DNA of 64,000 nt from positions 372,001-436,000 of the forward strand of contig NZ_CP126980.1 of the NCBI RefSeq assembly GCF_030252345.1, read 5' to 3'. The position numbers and the translations under genes were made by a program. Of the stretch, positions 1 through 8,490 are shown in pieces; the first letter of the stretch is position 1; each line of letters starts with the position of its first letter. The notes beneath the pieces are model-generated. The model had not been told where the DNA came from, searched no databases, and was given only the letters and a program-made list of their open reading frames with translations. This stretch comes from Actinoplanes oblitus. Its GTDB lineage: Bacteria > Actinomycetota > Actinomycetes > Mycobacteriales > Micromonosporaceae.

Positions 1-471
1 GGCTGGCTGTTCAGCGCGATCGCCATCGGCTCGGTGCTGGGCGGCCTCACCTCCGGCTGGATCAGCCGGATCCGCCGGCAGGGCATCGCGCTGGTGGTCG
101 CGGTGGTCGGCTGGGGTGTCGCGATCGCCCTCTCCGGCCTGGCCGACCAGCTCTGGCTGATGATCGTGCTGCTCGCCGTGGCCGGCGCGGCCGACCTGGT
201 CAGCGCGGTCTACCGGCAGACGATCATGCAGACGTTCGCGCCGGACCGGCTGCGCGGCCGGCTGCAGGGCGTGTTCACCGTGGTGGTGGCCGGCGGTCCC
301 CGGCTGGGTGACCTGCGGGCCGGTGCCACCGCCGATCTGACCAGCGTGGGCGCCTCCTGGGTGGGTGGCGGCTTCCTGGCCGCCGCGCTGGCCGTCGTCC
401 TGGCGTTCGCCTTCCCGGCACTGATTCGTTACCGGCCCGTCCCGGAACCCGCCGACAATGCCGGACGATAG
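1..471 (+). CDS. MFS exporter, C-terminal part (truncated by window start)
   Basis: The reading frame is open from base 1, so the true start lies outside the window. The visible 156 residues contain four to five hydrophobic segments and the charged loop FAPDRLRGRLQG between helices, which is typical of the C-terminal half of major facilitator proteins of the EntS/enterobactin-exporter type. It probably exports a small molecule such as a siderophore or drug, but the substrate cannot be told from this fragment. The stop (TAG, 469-471) lies 10 bases before the next gene's preferred start, so the two may be co-transcribed. Confidence 0.75.
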   Translation, partial: GWLFSAIAIGSVLGGLTSGWISRIRRQGIALVVAVVGWGVAIALSGLADQLWLMIVLLAVAGAADLVSAVYRQTIMQTFAPDRLRGRLQGVFTVVVAGGPRLGDLRAGATADLTSVGASWVGGGFLAAALAVVLAFAFPALIRYRPVPEPADNAGR

Positions 472-481
472 TGTCGCGGGT

Positions 482-1399
482 ATGACAGAGACAGCCGCGA
501 AATCCGGGGTCCAGTGGTCGATCGAGGCGGACGGTCGCCGCGCCGTTCTCGCCGAGGTCGGTGGCACGCTGCGTAGCTTCTCGTCCGGCGGGGTGGAGCT
601 GCTCGACGGCTTCGGTCCGGACGAGATCTCCCCGGGTTCCGCCGGCCAGACTCTCGCGCCGTGGCCGAACCGGATCCGGGACGGGCAGTACACGTTCGAG
701 GGGACGACGTACCAGCTGCCGCTCACCGAGCCGGCCCGGCACAACGCCATCCACGGCCTGGTGAACTGGTCCCGCTGGCGGGCCACCGAGCACACCGCCT
801 CCGCTGTCACCCTGGAGTACGACCTGCCGCCCCAGGTCGGTTACCCGTGGGCGCTCACCCTGCGGACCCGCTGGTCGGTCTCCGCCGAGGGACTGCGCTG
901 CGTGCAGGAGGTGGTGAACACCAGCGACGCGAACGCGCCGTGGGGGTACTCGGTGCACCCGTACCTGCGGCTGCCCGGCGTCACCGTGGACAACACCGTT
1001 CTTCAGGTGCCGGCGAAAACCCGGATCCTGGCCGACGCCCGGCTGCTCCCGATCGGCGCGGTGAAGGTGGCCGGCAGCGAGTTCGACTACGCCGAGCCCC
1101 GCCGGATCGGGACGGCGATCCTGGACACCACGTTCGGCGACATCGATTTCGGCGCCGACGGGCTCACCGAGGTGGTGCTCGCCGACGCGAACTCGGACGC
1201 GAAAATCGTCTTCTGGGCCGACGACAAGTTCAAGTACTGGCAGGTCTTCACCGGCGACACCCTGCACGGCGAGCGGCACCGCCGGTCGGTCGCGATCGAG
1301 CCGATGACCTGCCCGCCGGACGCGTTCCGCTCGGGCCGGGACCTGGTCACGCTGGCCCCGGGCGAGACCTGGACCACCGCGTGGGGGATCCGCGCCTGA
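482..1399 (+). CDS. Aldose 1-epimerase family protein
   Basis: A 305-residue mutarotase-like protein that interconverts alpha and beta anomers of aldoses in the cytoplasm. Family hallmarks are visible: the His-containing segment NAIHGLVNW in the first third, the second conserved His in GYSVHPYLR, and the C-terminal catalytic Glu in VAIEPMTCPPDAF. Length is usual for the family. I chose the ATG at 482; an in-frame ATG at 458 would overlap the upstream gene by 14 bases. Its stop overlaps the next gene's ATG by one base (TGATG), so it is translationally coupled to the nitroreductase. The natural sugar is unknown. Confidence 0.88.
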   Translation: MTETAAKSGVQWSIEADGRRAVLAEVGGTLRSFSSGGVELLDGFGPDEISPGSAGQTLAPWPNRIRDGQYTFEGTTYQLPLTEPARHNAIHGLVNWSRWRATEHTASAVTLEYDLPPQVGYPWALTLRTRWSVSAEGLRCVQEVVNTSDANAPWGYSVHPYLRLPGVTVDNTVLQVPAKTRILADARLLPIGAVKVAGSEFDYAEPRRIGTAILDTTFGDIDFGADGLTEVVLADANSDAKIVFWADDKFKYWQVFTGDTLHGERHRRSVAIEPMTCPPDAFRSGRDLVTLAPGETWTTAWGIRA

Positions 1400-2040
1400 T
1401 GGAGTTCGACGAGGTGATCCGCCGGCGGCGGATGGTCCGCGGGTACGACCCCGCGCGGCCGGTGCCGCCGGAGCTGGTCGACAAGATTGTCCGGCATGGG
1501 CTACGGGCCCCGTCCGCCGGCTTTTCCCAGGGGTGGAGCTTCCTGGTCCTCACCGACCCCGACGACCGGAAGCTGTTCTGGTCGGTCACCTCCACCGGGT
1601 CGACTCCGGAGGCCGGCGCCTGGCTGGCGCGGATGAGCACCGCGCCGCTGGTCATCGTCGCCCTGTCCAACAAATCGGTTTATCTCGACCGGTACGCGGA
1701 ATCAGACAAGGGCTGGGCGGACCGGGACGAGTCCCGCTGGCCGGTGCCGTACTGGGACGTGGACACCGGATTCGCCGCGCTGCTGATGCACCTGACCGCG
1801 GTGAACGAGGGGCTCGGCTCGTGCTTCATCGGGCTGCCCGCCGACCGGATCGACGCGTTCCGCTCGGCGTTCGGGGTGCCCGGCGAGTTCCACCCGGTCG
1901 GTGCGCTGACGGTCGGCTATCGGGGAACGGACAAGAGGTCACCGTCACTCAAGCGCGGTCACCGTCCGGTGGACGACGTGGTGCATCATGGCCGGTGGGC
2001 TTCGGCCGTGACGGTCCCTCAGGCGTCGGGTGGTGCCTGA
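1399..2040 (+). CDS. Nitroreductase family protein
   Basis: A 213-residue FMN-dependent nitroreductase-like flavoprotein. The N-terminal FDEVIRRRRMVRGYD is the classical start of this fold, where arginines contact the FMN phosphate, and LRAPSAGFSQGWSF carries the next FMN-binding segment. The region around VNEGLGSCFIG and FGVPGEFHPVGALTVGY matches the C-terminal half of the fold. It likely reduces nitro compounds, quinones or similar acceptors with NAD(P)H. The start overlaps the epimerase stop. The true substrate cannot be read from sequence. Confidence 0.88.
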   Translation: MEFDEVIRRRRMVRGYDPARPVPPELVDKIVRHGLRAPSAGFSQGWSFLVLTDPDDRKLFWSVTSTGSTPEAGAWLARMSTAPLVIVALSNKSVYLDRYAESDKGWADRDESRWPVPYWDVDTGFAALLMHLTAVNEGLGSCFIGLPADRIDAFRSAFGVPGEFHPVGALTVGYRGTDKRSPSLKRGHRPVDDVVHHGRWASAVTVPQASGGA

Positions 2041-2067
2041 CCGGACCGCGGCTAGGCTGGCATACCG

Positions 2068-2103
2068 ATGGACATCTCGCAGGGAGAGGGGCAGCCGCCG
2101 TGA
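2068..2103 (+). other. Possible 11-codon upstream ORF
   Basis: An ATG at 2068 opens a very short frame that ends in a TGA at 2101-2103, directly overlapping the GTG start of the next gene (GTGA). A TAGGCT hexamer at 2052-2057 lies 10 bases upstream, so this peptide could be translated from a near-leaderless mRNA and couple translation to the downstream gene. It also contains that gene's Shine-Dalgarno. This is a positional inference only; nothing supports a function for the peptide. Confidence 0.2.
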
Positions 2104-2396
2104 TCTTCAGAGCGGTCCGGGACGGAGCCCCGTACCCCGATCACCACACCACGCTGAAGGCGTGGGCGGAGATCCCGCCGCGGCCGATCCGGCTCGCCGA
2201 CCTGATCACCACGAAACGGGAGCTGGCGCTGGACAAGCTGCTGGCCGAGGACTCGACGTTCTACGGGGACCTGTTCCCGCACGTGGTGGAGTACCAGGGC
2301 GCGCTGTACCTGGAGGATGGGCTGCACCGGGCGTTGCGGGCGGCGCTTCAGCAGCGGAACCAGATTCACGCGCGGGTTCTGGTCGTCGAGGGTTAG
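2100..2396 (+). CDS. Small conserved actinobacterial protein, ParB-like flavour
   Basis: A 98-residue protein starting at GTG 2100 behind a strong Shine-Dalgarno (GGGAGAGGGG, 2081-2090). It has no signal peptide or membrane segment. The C-terminal segment YLEDGLHRALRAALQQR recalls the GHHR-type motif of ParB/sulfiredoxin-like folds, in which a conserved DGxHR loop binds nucleotide. That resemblance is weak and no function is claimed. I recall uncharacterised proteins of this size in many actinomycetes. It stands alone on the plus strand after the nitroreductase. Confidence 0.6.
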   Translation: MIFRAVRDGAPYPDHHTTLKAWAEIPPRPIRLADLITTKRELALDKLLAEDSTFYGDLFPHVVEYQGALYLEDGLHRALRAALQQRNQIHARVLVVEG

Positions 2397-2469
2397 GCCT
2401 TTTGTCGGGTTTTCGCGCGGGATGCTGGCGTTCCGGCTCCTCCGGTCGCGAATTGTCGGACCCCCTCCG

Positions 2470-2475
2470 TACCGT
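2470..2475 (+). promoter_or_regulatory. -10-like TACCGT, 6 nt before ATG
   Basis: A TACCGT hexamer lies exactly six bases before the ATG at 2482, with no Shine-Dalgarno in the intervening TGGGGC. This is the arrangement expected for a leaderless mRNA beginning at or next to the start codon. Confidence 0.45.
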
Positions 2476-2481
2476 TGGGGC

Positions 2482-3225
2482 ATGGCCAACTCACCGGATG
2501 TCGAAGAGCCGACGACGGAGTATCCGGCCGTGCCCGATGGGGCCGAGCCGGTCGCCCCGGCCGTCCTCCCGGAGCACAGGCCGAGCTTCTTCGCCCGGCT
2601 GCTGATCTTCATCGGCGTCGTCTTCGCCCTGATCGTCGCGTCCTGCTTCGGGCTGCGCGCGATGCACGTGCTGCCCTCCTTCGACAACCCGTTCTCCGAT
2701 CAGACCGTCGACCGCAGTCAGCCGGTGCTGCTGCAGTCCATGCGCGACCTGCATCGTTACGTGGCGGCCGACGGCACCTTCCAGGTGATCGTCGACCTCC
2801 AGCAGAACAAGGAGAACATTCCCGACTTCCTGGTCAACCGGCGGATCCTTTTCGTCGGCTCGGGCACTGTGGAGGCCTATGTCGACTTCAGCGCCCTCGC
2901 CGGGGACGCGCTCAAGGTCGACAACGAGAAGAAGACGATCGAGCTCACCCTTCCGCCGCCGCAGCAGTCGACGGCCGCCCTCGACATGGCGAAAAGCTAC
3001 GTGGTCGAGGAGAACCGCGGCCTGCTGACCAGCATCGGTGACGCGTTCCACGCCGACACCGACAAGCAGCAGCGGGTCTACCAGATGGCCCAGGAGAAGA
3101 TCACCGAGGCGGCCAGGTCGAGCGGGCTCGATCAGCGGGCGCAGCAGAACACCCAGCTGATGCTGGAGAGCCTGTTCGTCCGTCTGGGTTACACCTCGGT
3201 CAAGGTCAACTTCACCCATCCCTGA
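2482..3225 (+). CDS. DUF4230 membrane-anchored protein
   Basis: A 247-residue protein with an acidic, disordered N-terminus (about 1-35), one membrane helix (about 37-58, ARLLIFIGVVFALIVASCFGL) and an extracytoplasmic domain. The domain pattern (QSMRDLHRYVAADGTFQVIVDLQ, then YVDFSALAGDALKVDNEKKTIELTLPPPQ) matches the DUF4230 family, which appears in many bacteria with unknown role. The C-terminal half is rich in charged helices. The start at 2482 is supported by the -10-like TACCGT just upstream. No neighbour suggests a pathway. Confidence 0.8.
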   Translation: MANSPDVEEPTTEYPAVPDGAEPVAPAVLPEHRPSFFARLLIFIGVVFALIVASCFGLRAMHVLPSFDNPFSDQTVDRSQPVLLQSMRDLHRYVAADGTFQVIVDLQQNKENIPDFLVNRRILFVGSGTVEAYVDFSALAGDALKVDNEKKTIELTLPPPQQSTAALDMAKSYVVEENRGLLTSIGDAFHADTDKQQRVYQMAQEKITEAARSSGLDQRAQQNTQLMLESLFVRLGYTSVKVNFTHP

Positions 3226-4140
3226 CGGTGGAACCGGGTAAATGGGTGACGCCGCCGCCCCCGGGGGTGGTGGGGCGGCGGCGTCGGGAATCGCGGCCCG
3301 GTGGTTGGCGGGGCTGCGATCCGGCTTGCGGGCCGGCGGCATCGTTGCCGGTCGGCTGGTGGTCTGGCTTGCGGGTCGGGGGCATCGTTGTCGGTCGGCT
3401 GGTGGTTCGGCTTGCGGGTCGGCGACCGGCATTGTTGTTGGTCGGCTGGTGGTTCGGCGGTGCCGTCCGTTGGCGTTGCCCATTCGGTGCGACGGTTGGG
3501 GCGGCTCGGTGTTCACGGCGAGTCGCGAAAATCTGGCTCGATCACCGGCGCGAGCTGAACGTGACGGCGATGACCAGTTGGTTCGACCCCGCCTTGGACA
3601 AAGCGGGAGACGGCGGGTCAGCGTCGGTTCGCTTCGCGGCCGAGTCGGCGAGCACTCGTCTGCGAGTTGTGCGGGGTGGCGGTCGCCTGCCCGTGGGTTG
3701 CTGGGCGGGGCAGGCGGGGATGGGTCCCGGCCGGGTGTGCCAGCCCGGCTTCCGCCCGGCCGGGAGCCTTCATCGACCGGCGAGGTGGACGCCGGTCCGG
3801 TTCGCTTCTGGATATGTGCCCCGAAAGCCGGCGGGTTACTCGCCGGCCATCGGTGTCCTTGCGTCCGGTGATCGCTTGGTGGGGCGGCGGCTGCTCGGCG
3901 GTGATCCTTGCGGGGCGGCCGGCTGCTCGGCAGTGGTCGCTGAGTGGGATGGCCGGCTGCCTGCCGACGGTCGCTCGGTGGGGTGGCCGGCTGCCGGGCG
4001 GCGGTCGCCTGGTGGGGCTGGCTGTCAGGCAGGAGTCGCTTGGTGGGGTGGCCGGCTGCTGGGCGGTGGTCGCTTGGTGGGGCGGGCGGCCACCGGACGC
4101 TGGTTGCTCGACGAGGGTGGGCGCCGGCGGTGGTCAGGGG
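3226..4140. repeat. Gene-free 0.9 kb stretch of degenerate repeats
   Basis: No convincing gene is present. Several long frames exist on both strands, but their translations are repetitive W/G/R-rich or P/A/R-rich strings without domain character. Two tandem arrays dominate. Around 3320-3465, a unit of about 43-47 bp begins CATCGTTG and contains GGTCGGCTGGTGGT (starts at 3340, 3383 and 3430). Around 3866-4095, about six copies of a 33-36 bp unit contain GGTGGGGTGGCCGGCTGC. Between the arrays I see nothing recognisable. Confidence 0.6.
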
Positions 4141-4344
4141 TTACTCGTTGGGCATCAGGACCCAGAGGATCAGGTAGGCGATGAACTGGGGGCCCGGGAG
4201 CAGGCAGGACAGGACGAACAGCAGCCGGACCGTTCCGGAGGACAGCCCGGTGCGGCGGGCCAGACCGGCGCAGACGCCGGCGATCCAGCGGTCGTGGCGG
4301 GGGCGGGTCAGGCTGCGCGACTTCAGAGGGCTGGTCACGATCAT
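4141..4344 (-). CDS. PspC domain-containing small membrane protein
   Basis: A 67-residue protein starting at ATG 4344 with AAGGAG correctly spaced upstream on the minus strand. The pattern DRWIAGVCAGLARRTGLSSGTVRLLFVL is the PspC motif: a cytoplasmic turn followed by one hydrophobic helix ending LILWVLMPNE. PspC proteins sense or transmit envelope stress at the membrane; in actinobacteria short stand-alone PspC proteins are common. A longer frame upstream (to 4422) lacks the motif and a ribosome site, so I excluded it. Confidence 0.85.
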   Translation of the reverse strand: MIVTSPLKSRSLTRPRHDRWIAGVCAGLARRTGLSSGTVRLLFVLSCLLPGPQFIAYLILWVLMPNE

Positions 4345-4552
4345 CCACTCCTTCAGTGGTGGCCGGGGCGCTGCGCCCCGGACCACTTCGACGTTAGGTA
4401 CGGCGGGCCGGTCGTCCCTCATCCCGCAGGGGGAGAGTGGCCACCAAGCTCCCGTAAGGGGGACCCGTACCCGAATGCCTCTCGCTGTTAACCTTTAGCC
4501 TTCTTGCGAGGCCCCGAGCTGCGGGCTCTTGTTCATCTTGTGGAGGCAGACG

Positions 4553-6682
4553 GTGCCGCTGGCCCTCCTGTACCCGGGCCTCGGGGCCACCCCCACCGGC
4601 GACGAGCCGAGCGCCGGGCTGAGTGGTGAGCCGGGTGGCGAGCTGCGCCGGGATCTCATCGCCGCGCTGCGGACCGCCGGGGCGACCGAGATCGATCGGG
4701 TGGAGCCGGGCGATGATCTGCGCGGGCGGATCCGGGAGGCGGCCGGCCGGGCGCATGACGCGGGCGAGCCGCTGCTGATCTGCGCCGACAATCTCGTGAC
4801 CCATCACAGCCTGTTGTGGATGCTGGCCACCGATCCGGCCGGGCGCAGCACCGTGCTGGTGGCTCCGGACCCGGCGGGCGAGCTGCGGGAGGATCGGGGA
4901 CGGGCGGTTCCGGCCGGGTCGGGCGCGGGCACGGTGCGCTATCTGGGTGCGATGTGCCTGGCTCCGACGGACCTGATGCTCCTGGAGAAGGTCGTCGACC
5001 GGCTCCCGGCGTACCGGAAAGGGGTCCCGGCCGAAAGCGACAGCGACTCCGCAGCGGACCGCGTGGGTGCGACGGACCGTGACGGCGCGGTGGATCGTCA
5101 CAGCGCGGCGGACCGCGACAGTGCGACGGACTGTGACGGTGCGACGGACTGTGACGGTGCGGCGGACCGTGACGGCCTGGCGGACCGCGAGGCTGCGGCG
5201 GGCCAGGACGGTGACGCTGCGGTCGGTGCCGGCGGGGCTGGGGATGATGGCGCTGGGCTGGTGACGGGGCTGCTCGAGGCGGGGCTCGTGCCGGTGGCCG
5301 TGCGGGTGCGTGAGCTGCACGCGGAGCAGGTGCGGAGCGACGGGGAGCTCGCCGCCGCCCGGGGACGGATCCGCGGGATCGACGAGGACCGTGCGCGGTT
5401 GCGGCTCGCGGTCAAGGAACAGGACGACTTCTTCACGACGTACGCGGTGAGCACCTGGTCTCCGCTCGTCACCCGTGCCGCCGCCCGCCTGCGCCTGAGC
5501 CCCACCGCGGTGACCGGGCTCTCCGTGCTCTTCGCGGGCGCCGCCGCGCTGGCCTTCTGGCAGGCCTCCAGGGCCGCCATGATCCTCGGCGGGGTGCTGC
5601 TCTACCTCGGCTTCGTGCTGGACTGTGTGGACGGGCAGCTGGCCCGGTACACCCGGCGGTTCGACGCGTTCGGCGGCTGGCTGGACACGATGGCGGACCG
5701 GGCCAAGGAGTACGCGGTCTACGCCGGGCTGGCGGCCGGCGCCGATCGCCTCGGACTGCCCTACGCGTGGCCGCTCGCGATCACCGCGATCGCGCTGCAG
5801 ACCGTGCGGCACATGACCGACACCTGGTACGGCGCGTTGCACGACGAGGCGGCGGCCCGGCCCCGTCCGCAGACCGCCGGTGGCGTCGGCGCCCGGCTCT
5901 CGGCGGCTTCGCAGGCGGCGCAGAGCAGCCGCGGGTCGCTGATCTACTGGGCGAAGCGGATCGTGGTCTTCCCGATCGGCGAGCGCTGGGCGCTGATCGC
6001 GGTGGCCGCCGCGCTCACCGACGGGCGGGTGACGCTGACCGCGATCGTCGGGTTCGGGGTGCTGGCATTCCTTTACACGCTGTCGCTGCGGTCGCTGCGC
6101 GCGCTGTCGATGCGGGTGGCCGTGCTGAACACCGTCGACACCGGGCGGCACCGGGACGACGGCTGGCTGGCGCGGCGGGTGCTGGGCCGGGCCCGGATGG
6201 ATTTCCCGCTGGTGGTGACGGCGGTGCTGGCGGCGTACGCGATGGCCGGCCTGGTCGCCGGCGAACCGCTGCGGACCGGACTCCTGGCGGGCGGGATCCC
6301 GGCGGCGCTGGCGGCCGGGATGACCGCCCGGGCTCGCCATGACCGGCCACTGGACTGGCTGGTGCCGGCCGCGCTGCGGGCCGCCGAGTACCTGCTCGTG
6401 GTGCTCGCCGGGGTGGTCGGCGGGGTGCCCTGGCCGGTGGTGTTCCTGCTGGTGTTCGTGCTGGCGCTGCGGCACTACGACCTGACCGCCCGGATGGAGA
6501 AGGGCGCGCCGGGGACCCGGGCCGGTGCGGCGGTGCTGGGCTGGGAGGGCCGGACGGTGCTGCTGGCCGGGGTGACGCTGGCGGGCTTCGCGACCGGCGG
6601 GTTCGCGGTGCTGGCGGTGCTGGTCGGGGGAGCGTTCGCGGTTACGGCGATCCGGGACTGGCGGGCTTCGCGCACTCGGTGA
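4553..6682 (+). CDS. CDP-alcohol phosphatidyltransferase fused to degenerate N-terminal domain
   Basis: A 709-residue protein. The start is GTG 4553, six bases after GGAGG. Residues 1-165 look like a degenerate nucleotidyltransferase-like domain. Residues 165-215 are a low-complexity Asp-rich linker made of 18-bp repeats. From about 300 on it is polytopic and carries the CDP-alcohol phosphotransferase signature near residue 357: DCVDGQLAR, then GGWLDTMAD, giving the metal-binding aspartates. The last third has several further membrane helices (DUF5941-like). Such enzymes transfer a phosphoalcohol from a CDP-donor to an acceptor alcohol in the membrane. Which polar head or acceptor is used is not evident. 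A strong hairpin follows the stop. Confidence 0.82.
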   Translation: MPLALLYPGLGATPTGDEPSAGLSGEPGGELRRDLIAALRTAGATEIDRVEPGDDLRGRIREAAGRAHDAGEPLLICADNLVTHHSLLWMLATDPAGRSTVLVAPDPAGELREDRGRAVPAGSGAGTVRYLGAMCLAPTDLMLLEKVVDRLPAYRKGVPAESDSDSAADRVGATDRDGAVDRHSAADRDSATDCDGATDCDGAADRDGLADREAAAGQDGDAAVGAGGAGDDGAGLVTGLLEAGLVPVAVRVRELHAEQVRSDGELAAARGRIRGIDEDRARLRLAVKEQDDFFTTYAVSTWSPLVTRAAARLRLSPTAVTGLSVLFAGAAALAFWQASRAAMILGGVLLYLGFVLDCVDGQLARYTRRFDAFGGWLDTMADRAKEYAVYAGLAAGADRLGLPYAWPLAITAIALQTVRHMTDTWYGALHDEAAARPRPQTAGGVGARLSAASQAAQSSRGSLIYWAKRIVVFPIGERWALIAVAAALTDGRVTLTAIVGFGVLAFLYTLSLRSLRALSMRVAVLNTVDTGRHRDDGWLARRVLGRARMDFPLVVTAVLAAYAMAGLVAGEPLRTGLLAGGIPAALAAGMTARARHDRPLDWLVPAALRAAEYLLVVLAGVVGGVPWPVVFLLVFVLALRHYDLTARMEKGAPGTRAGAAVLGWEGRTVLLAGVTLAGFATGGFAVLAVLVGGAFAVTAIRDWRASRTR
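5048..5191 (+). repeat. 18-bp in-frame tandem repeat in linker
   Basis: About eight imperfect copies of an 18-bp unit encode hexapeptides of the form (G/S)A(T/A)D(R/C)D within the phosphatidyltransferase gene. Two adjacent copies are identical. The unit keeps frame and probably varies in copy number between strains, changing the length of an acidic linker. Confidence 0.75.
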
Positions 6683-7137
6683 GCGGGCGGTGCCCCGCTG
6701 TCGCGGGGCGGCGGCGGTGGTGCGCGGTTCGAGGCGGCGGTGGTGGTGCGCTGTCGCGGGGCGGCGGCGGTGCGCGGTTGCGAGGTGCTCCGGGTCATCG
6801 CGAGGTGTGCCGCGACGGTGGGGAGTTGCGCCGGACGCCTGGCGACGGCGGGGGCGGGGCTCGGCTGCTTGCCTGAGGCGGGACCTCCGGGCGTACCGGA
6901 AAGCGGCGGATCCTGGGGCGCCGGAGCAGGGAGCGAACAGCGGACCGCGATTTGTCGGTTCTTGCTGGGAACGTGCACACAATGTCTCCCAGAGTTCGGA
7001 TCTCCGTAATCGATTAATCACTATCCGCGAATGGCACGTTCGCCCGATGGCAAAGCATCGAAGGCACTCGCAAAGTCAGTACCCGATCGCCGACCGTCGT
7101 GGGATCGGGATCACAAAAACGATCGGGGAGGTTGGCG
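6683..7137. other. 455 bp intergenic region with GC repeats then an AT-rich segment
   Basis: The first 110 bp hold the terminator hairpin and a direct repeat (TGTCGCGGGGCGGCGGCGGT at about 6699 and 6752). The last 150 bp are clearly less GC-rich and contain the palindrome GATTAATC (7012-7019) in the context TAATCGATTAATCACTATCC. It is a plausible promoter/operator region for the downstream ABC ATPase gene. The reading frames here show no protein character. Confidence 0.45.
6692..6709 (+). terminator. GC hairpin after the phosphatidyltransferase
   Basis: Seven-base perfect stem (GCCCCGC / GCGGGGC) with loop TGTC, starting nine bases after the stop codon at 6682. No U-tract follows, as is usual for actinobacterial hairpin terminators. 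Confidence 0.55.
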
Positions 7138-8430
7138 GTGTCCACCGTCGCGCTCAAGGACGTCACCAAGATTTGGCCAGATGGCACGGTTGCCGTGGAT
7201 CGGGTGTCGCTCGACGTCCGGGACGGCGAGTTCATGGTTCTGCTCGGCCCCTCGGGTTGCGGGAAGTCGACGGTGCTCCGGATGATCGCCGGGCTGGAGG
7301 ACCCCTCCGACGGGGAGATCCTGCTGAACGGTGAGCCGGTGCTCGACGTGCCGCCGCGCGACCGCAGCATCGCCATGGTGTTTCAGGACTTCGCGCTCTA
7401 TCCGCACATGACGGTCGCCGACAACATCGGCTTCCCGCTCAAGCTCTCCGGTGTCGAGCCCGGCTCCCGGCAGGACCGGGTCGGCACGGTGGCCGGCGCG
7501 CTCGGCATCGGCGAGGTGCTCGGCCGCCGCCCCAGCCAGCTGTCCGGCGGGCAGCGGCAGCGGGTCGCGATGGGCCGGGCGATGGTCCGCCGCCCCGGCA
7601 TCTTCCTGATGGACGAGCCGCTCTCCAACCTGGACAGCGGCCTGCGTGCCGAACTGCGCGCGGAGATCACCAGCATGACGCGGGAACTCGGCGTCACCAC
7701 CATGTACGTGACGCACGACCAGGCCGAGGCGCTGACCATGGCGGACCGTGTGGCGATCATGCGGCGCGGCGTCCTCCAGGACCTGGGCACCCCCACCGAG
7801 GTCTACCGCCGCCCGGCCACCCTCTACGTCGCCGCCTTCCTCGGCTCGCCGCGGATGAACCTGCTGGAGGCGTCGGTCTACGTGCACCTGGACCGCTACG
7901 TCGCGCTGAACTTCGGTGAGCAGACGCTCTACCTGGCCTGGACCGACCCGCGCTCGCGGGCGGTGGCGCGGTACCACGGCGAGCGGATCGTGGTCGGGCT
8001 GCGGGCCGAGGCGCTCACCCCGGTCACCCCCGACACGCCCGGGACGGTCCTGCACGGCCGGATCCGCTACCTGGAGCACCACGGCCACGAGTCGCTGGCC
8101 TACCTGGACATCGGCGCCACCGCGATCGTCGTCGACGAGATCGGCGGCCCGGCCCGCGAGCAGCCCTCCGGCGGCACCCTGAAGCGGCTCGGCGGCGCGC
8201 TCCAGCGCCTCACCAAGTCGACCTCCGCCACCGCCCAGGAGGAGCAGCAGCGCGGTCCGATCAGCGTGCTCGACCCGGGACGGCACCACCGCAAGGCGGC
8301 CGAGCTGTCGGTGCGGCTGGCGCCCTACCCGGCGGTCACCCCCGGGCATCCGCTCACCGTGGCCGTACAGATGGACGCCGTGCACTTCTTCGACGAGCGG
8401 GGAGACCGGATCGACGTGGGGTGGCGCTGA
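7138..8430 (+). CDS. Carbohydrate ABC transporter ATP-binding protein (MsmK/UgpC/MalK type)
   Basis: A 430-residue ATPase starting at GTG 7138 behind GGGGAGG. It has Walker A (GPSGCGKST), Q-loop (VFQDFALYPHMTV), signature (LSGGQRQRVAMGRA), Walker B (IFLMDEPLSNLD) and the switch His (YVTHDQAEA), followed by a C-terminal TOBE/MalK regulatory domain. An insertion rich in charged and polar residues sits around residues 340-375, longer than usual. No permease or binding protein is adjacent. In streptomycetes a single MsiK energises several sugar importers, so this orphan may serve distant transporters. An AT-rich region with a palindrome lies upstream. Confidence 0.9.
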   Translation: MSTVALKDVTKIWPDGTVAVDRVSLDVRDGEFMVLLGPSGCGKSTVLRMIAGLEDPSDGEILLNGEPVLDVPPRDRSIAMVFQDFALYPHMTVADNIGFPLKLSGVEPGSRQDRVGTVAGALGIGEVLGRRPSQLSGGQRQRVAMGRAMVRRPGIFLMDEPLSNLDSGLRAELRAEITSMTRELGVTTMYVTHDQAEALTMADRVAIMRRGVLQDLGTPTEVYRRPATLYVAAFLGSPRMNLLEASVYVHLDRYVALNFGEQTLYLAWTDPRSRAVARYHGERIVVGLRAEALTPVTPDTPGTVLHGRIRYLEHHGHESLAYLDIGATAIVVDEIGGPAREQPSGGTLKRLGGALQRLTKSTSATAQEEQQRGPISVLDPGRHHRKAAELSVRLAPYPAVTPGHPLTVAVQMDAVHFFDERGDRIDVGWR

Positions 8431-8490
8431 TGGGCCGGCGCGCGGTGTTGCGGTCGGGCGCCACGTCGGCCCGCCGTGGCGCCGGGCCGC

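Noticed and set aside
3228..4184. Several 200-300 codon plus-strand frames between DUF4230 and PspC genes
   Set aside because: They are driven by tandem repeats; composition is Gly/Trp/Arg-rich, there is no consistent frame advantage, and three frames are open at once.
4394..7021. Very long minus-strand frame (875 codons) opposite the phosphatidyltransferase gene
   Set aside because: It is the antisense shadow created by high third-position GC; the translation is Arg/Pro/Gly/His-rich without domains. The same applies to the long minus frames at 7111-8826, 10110-12503 and 35556-36968.
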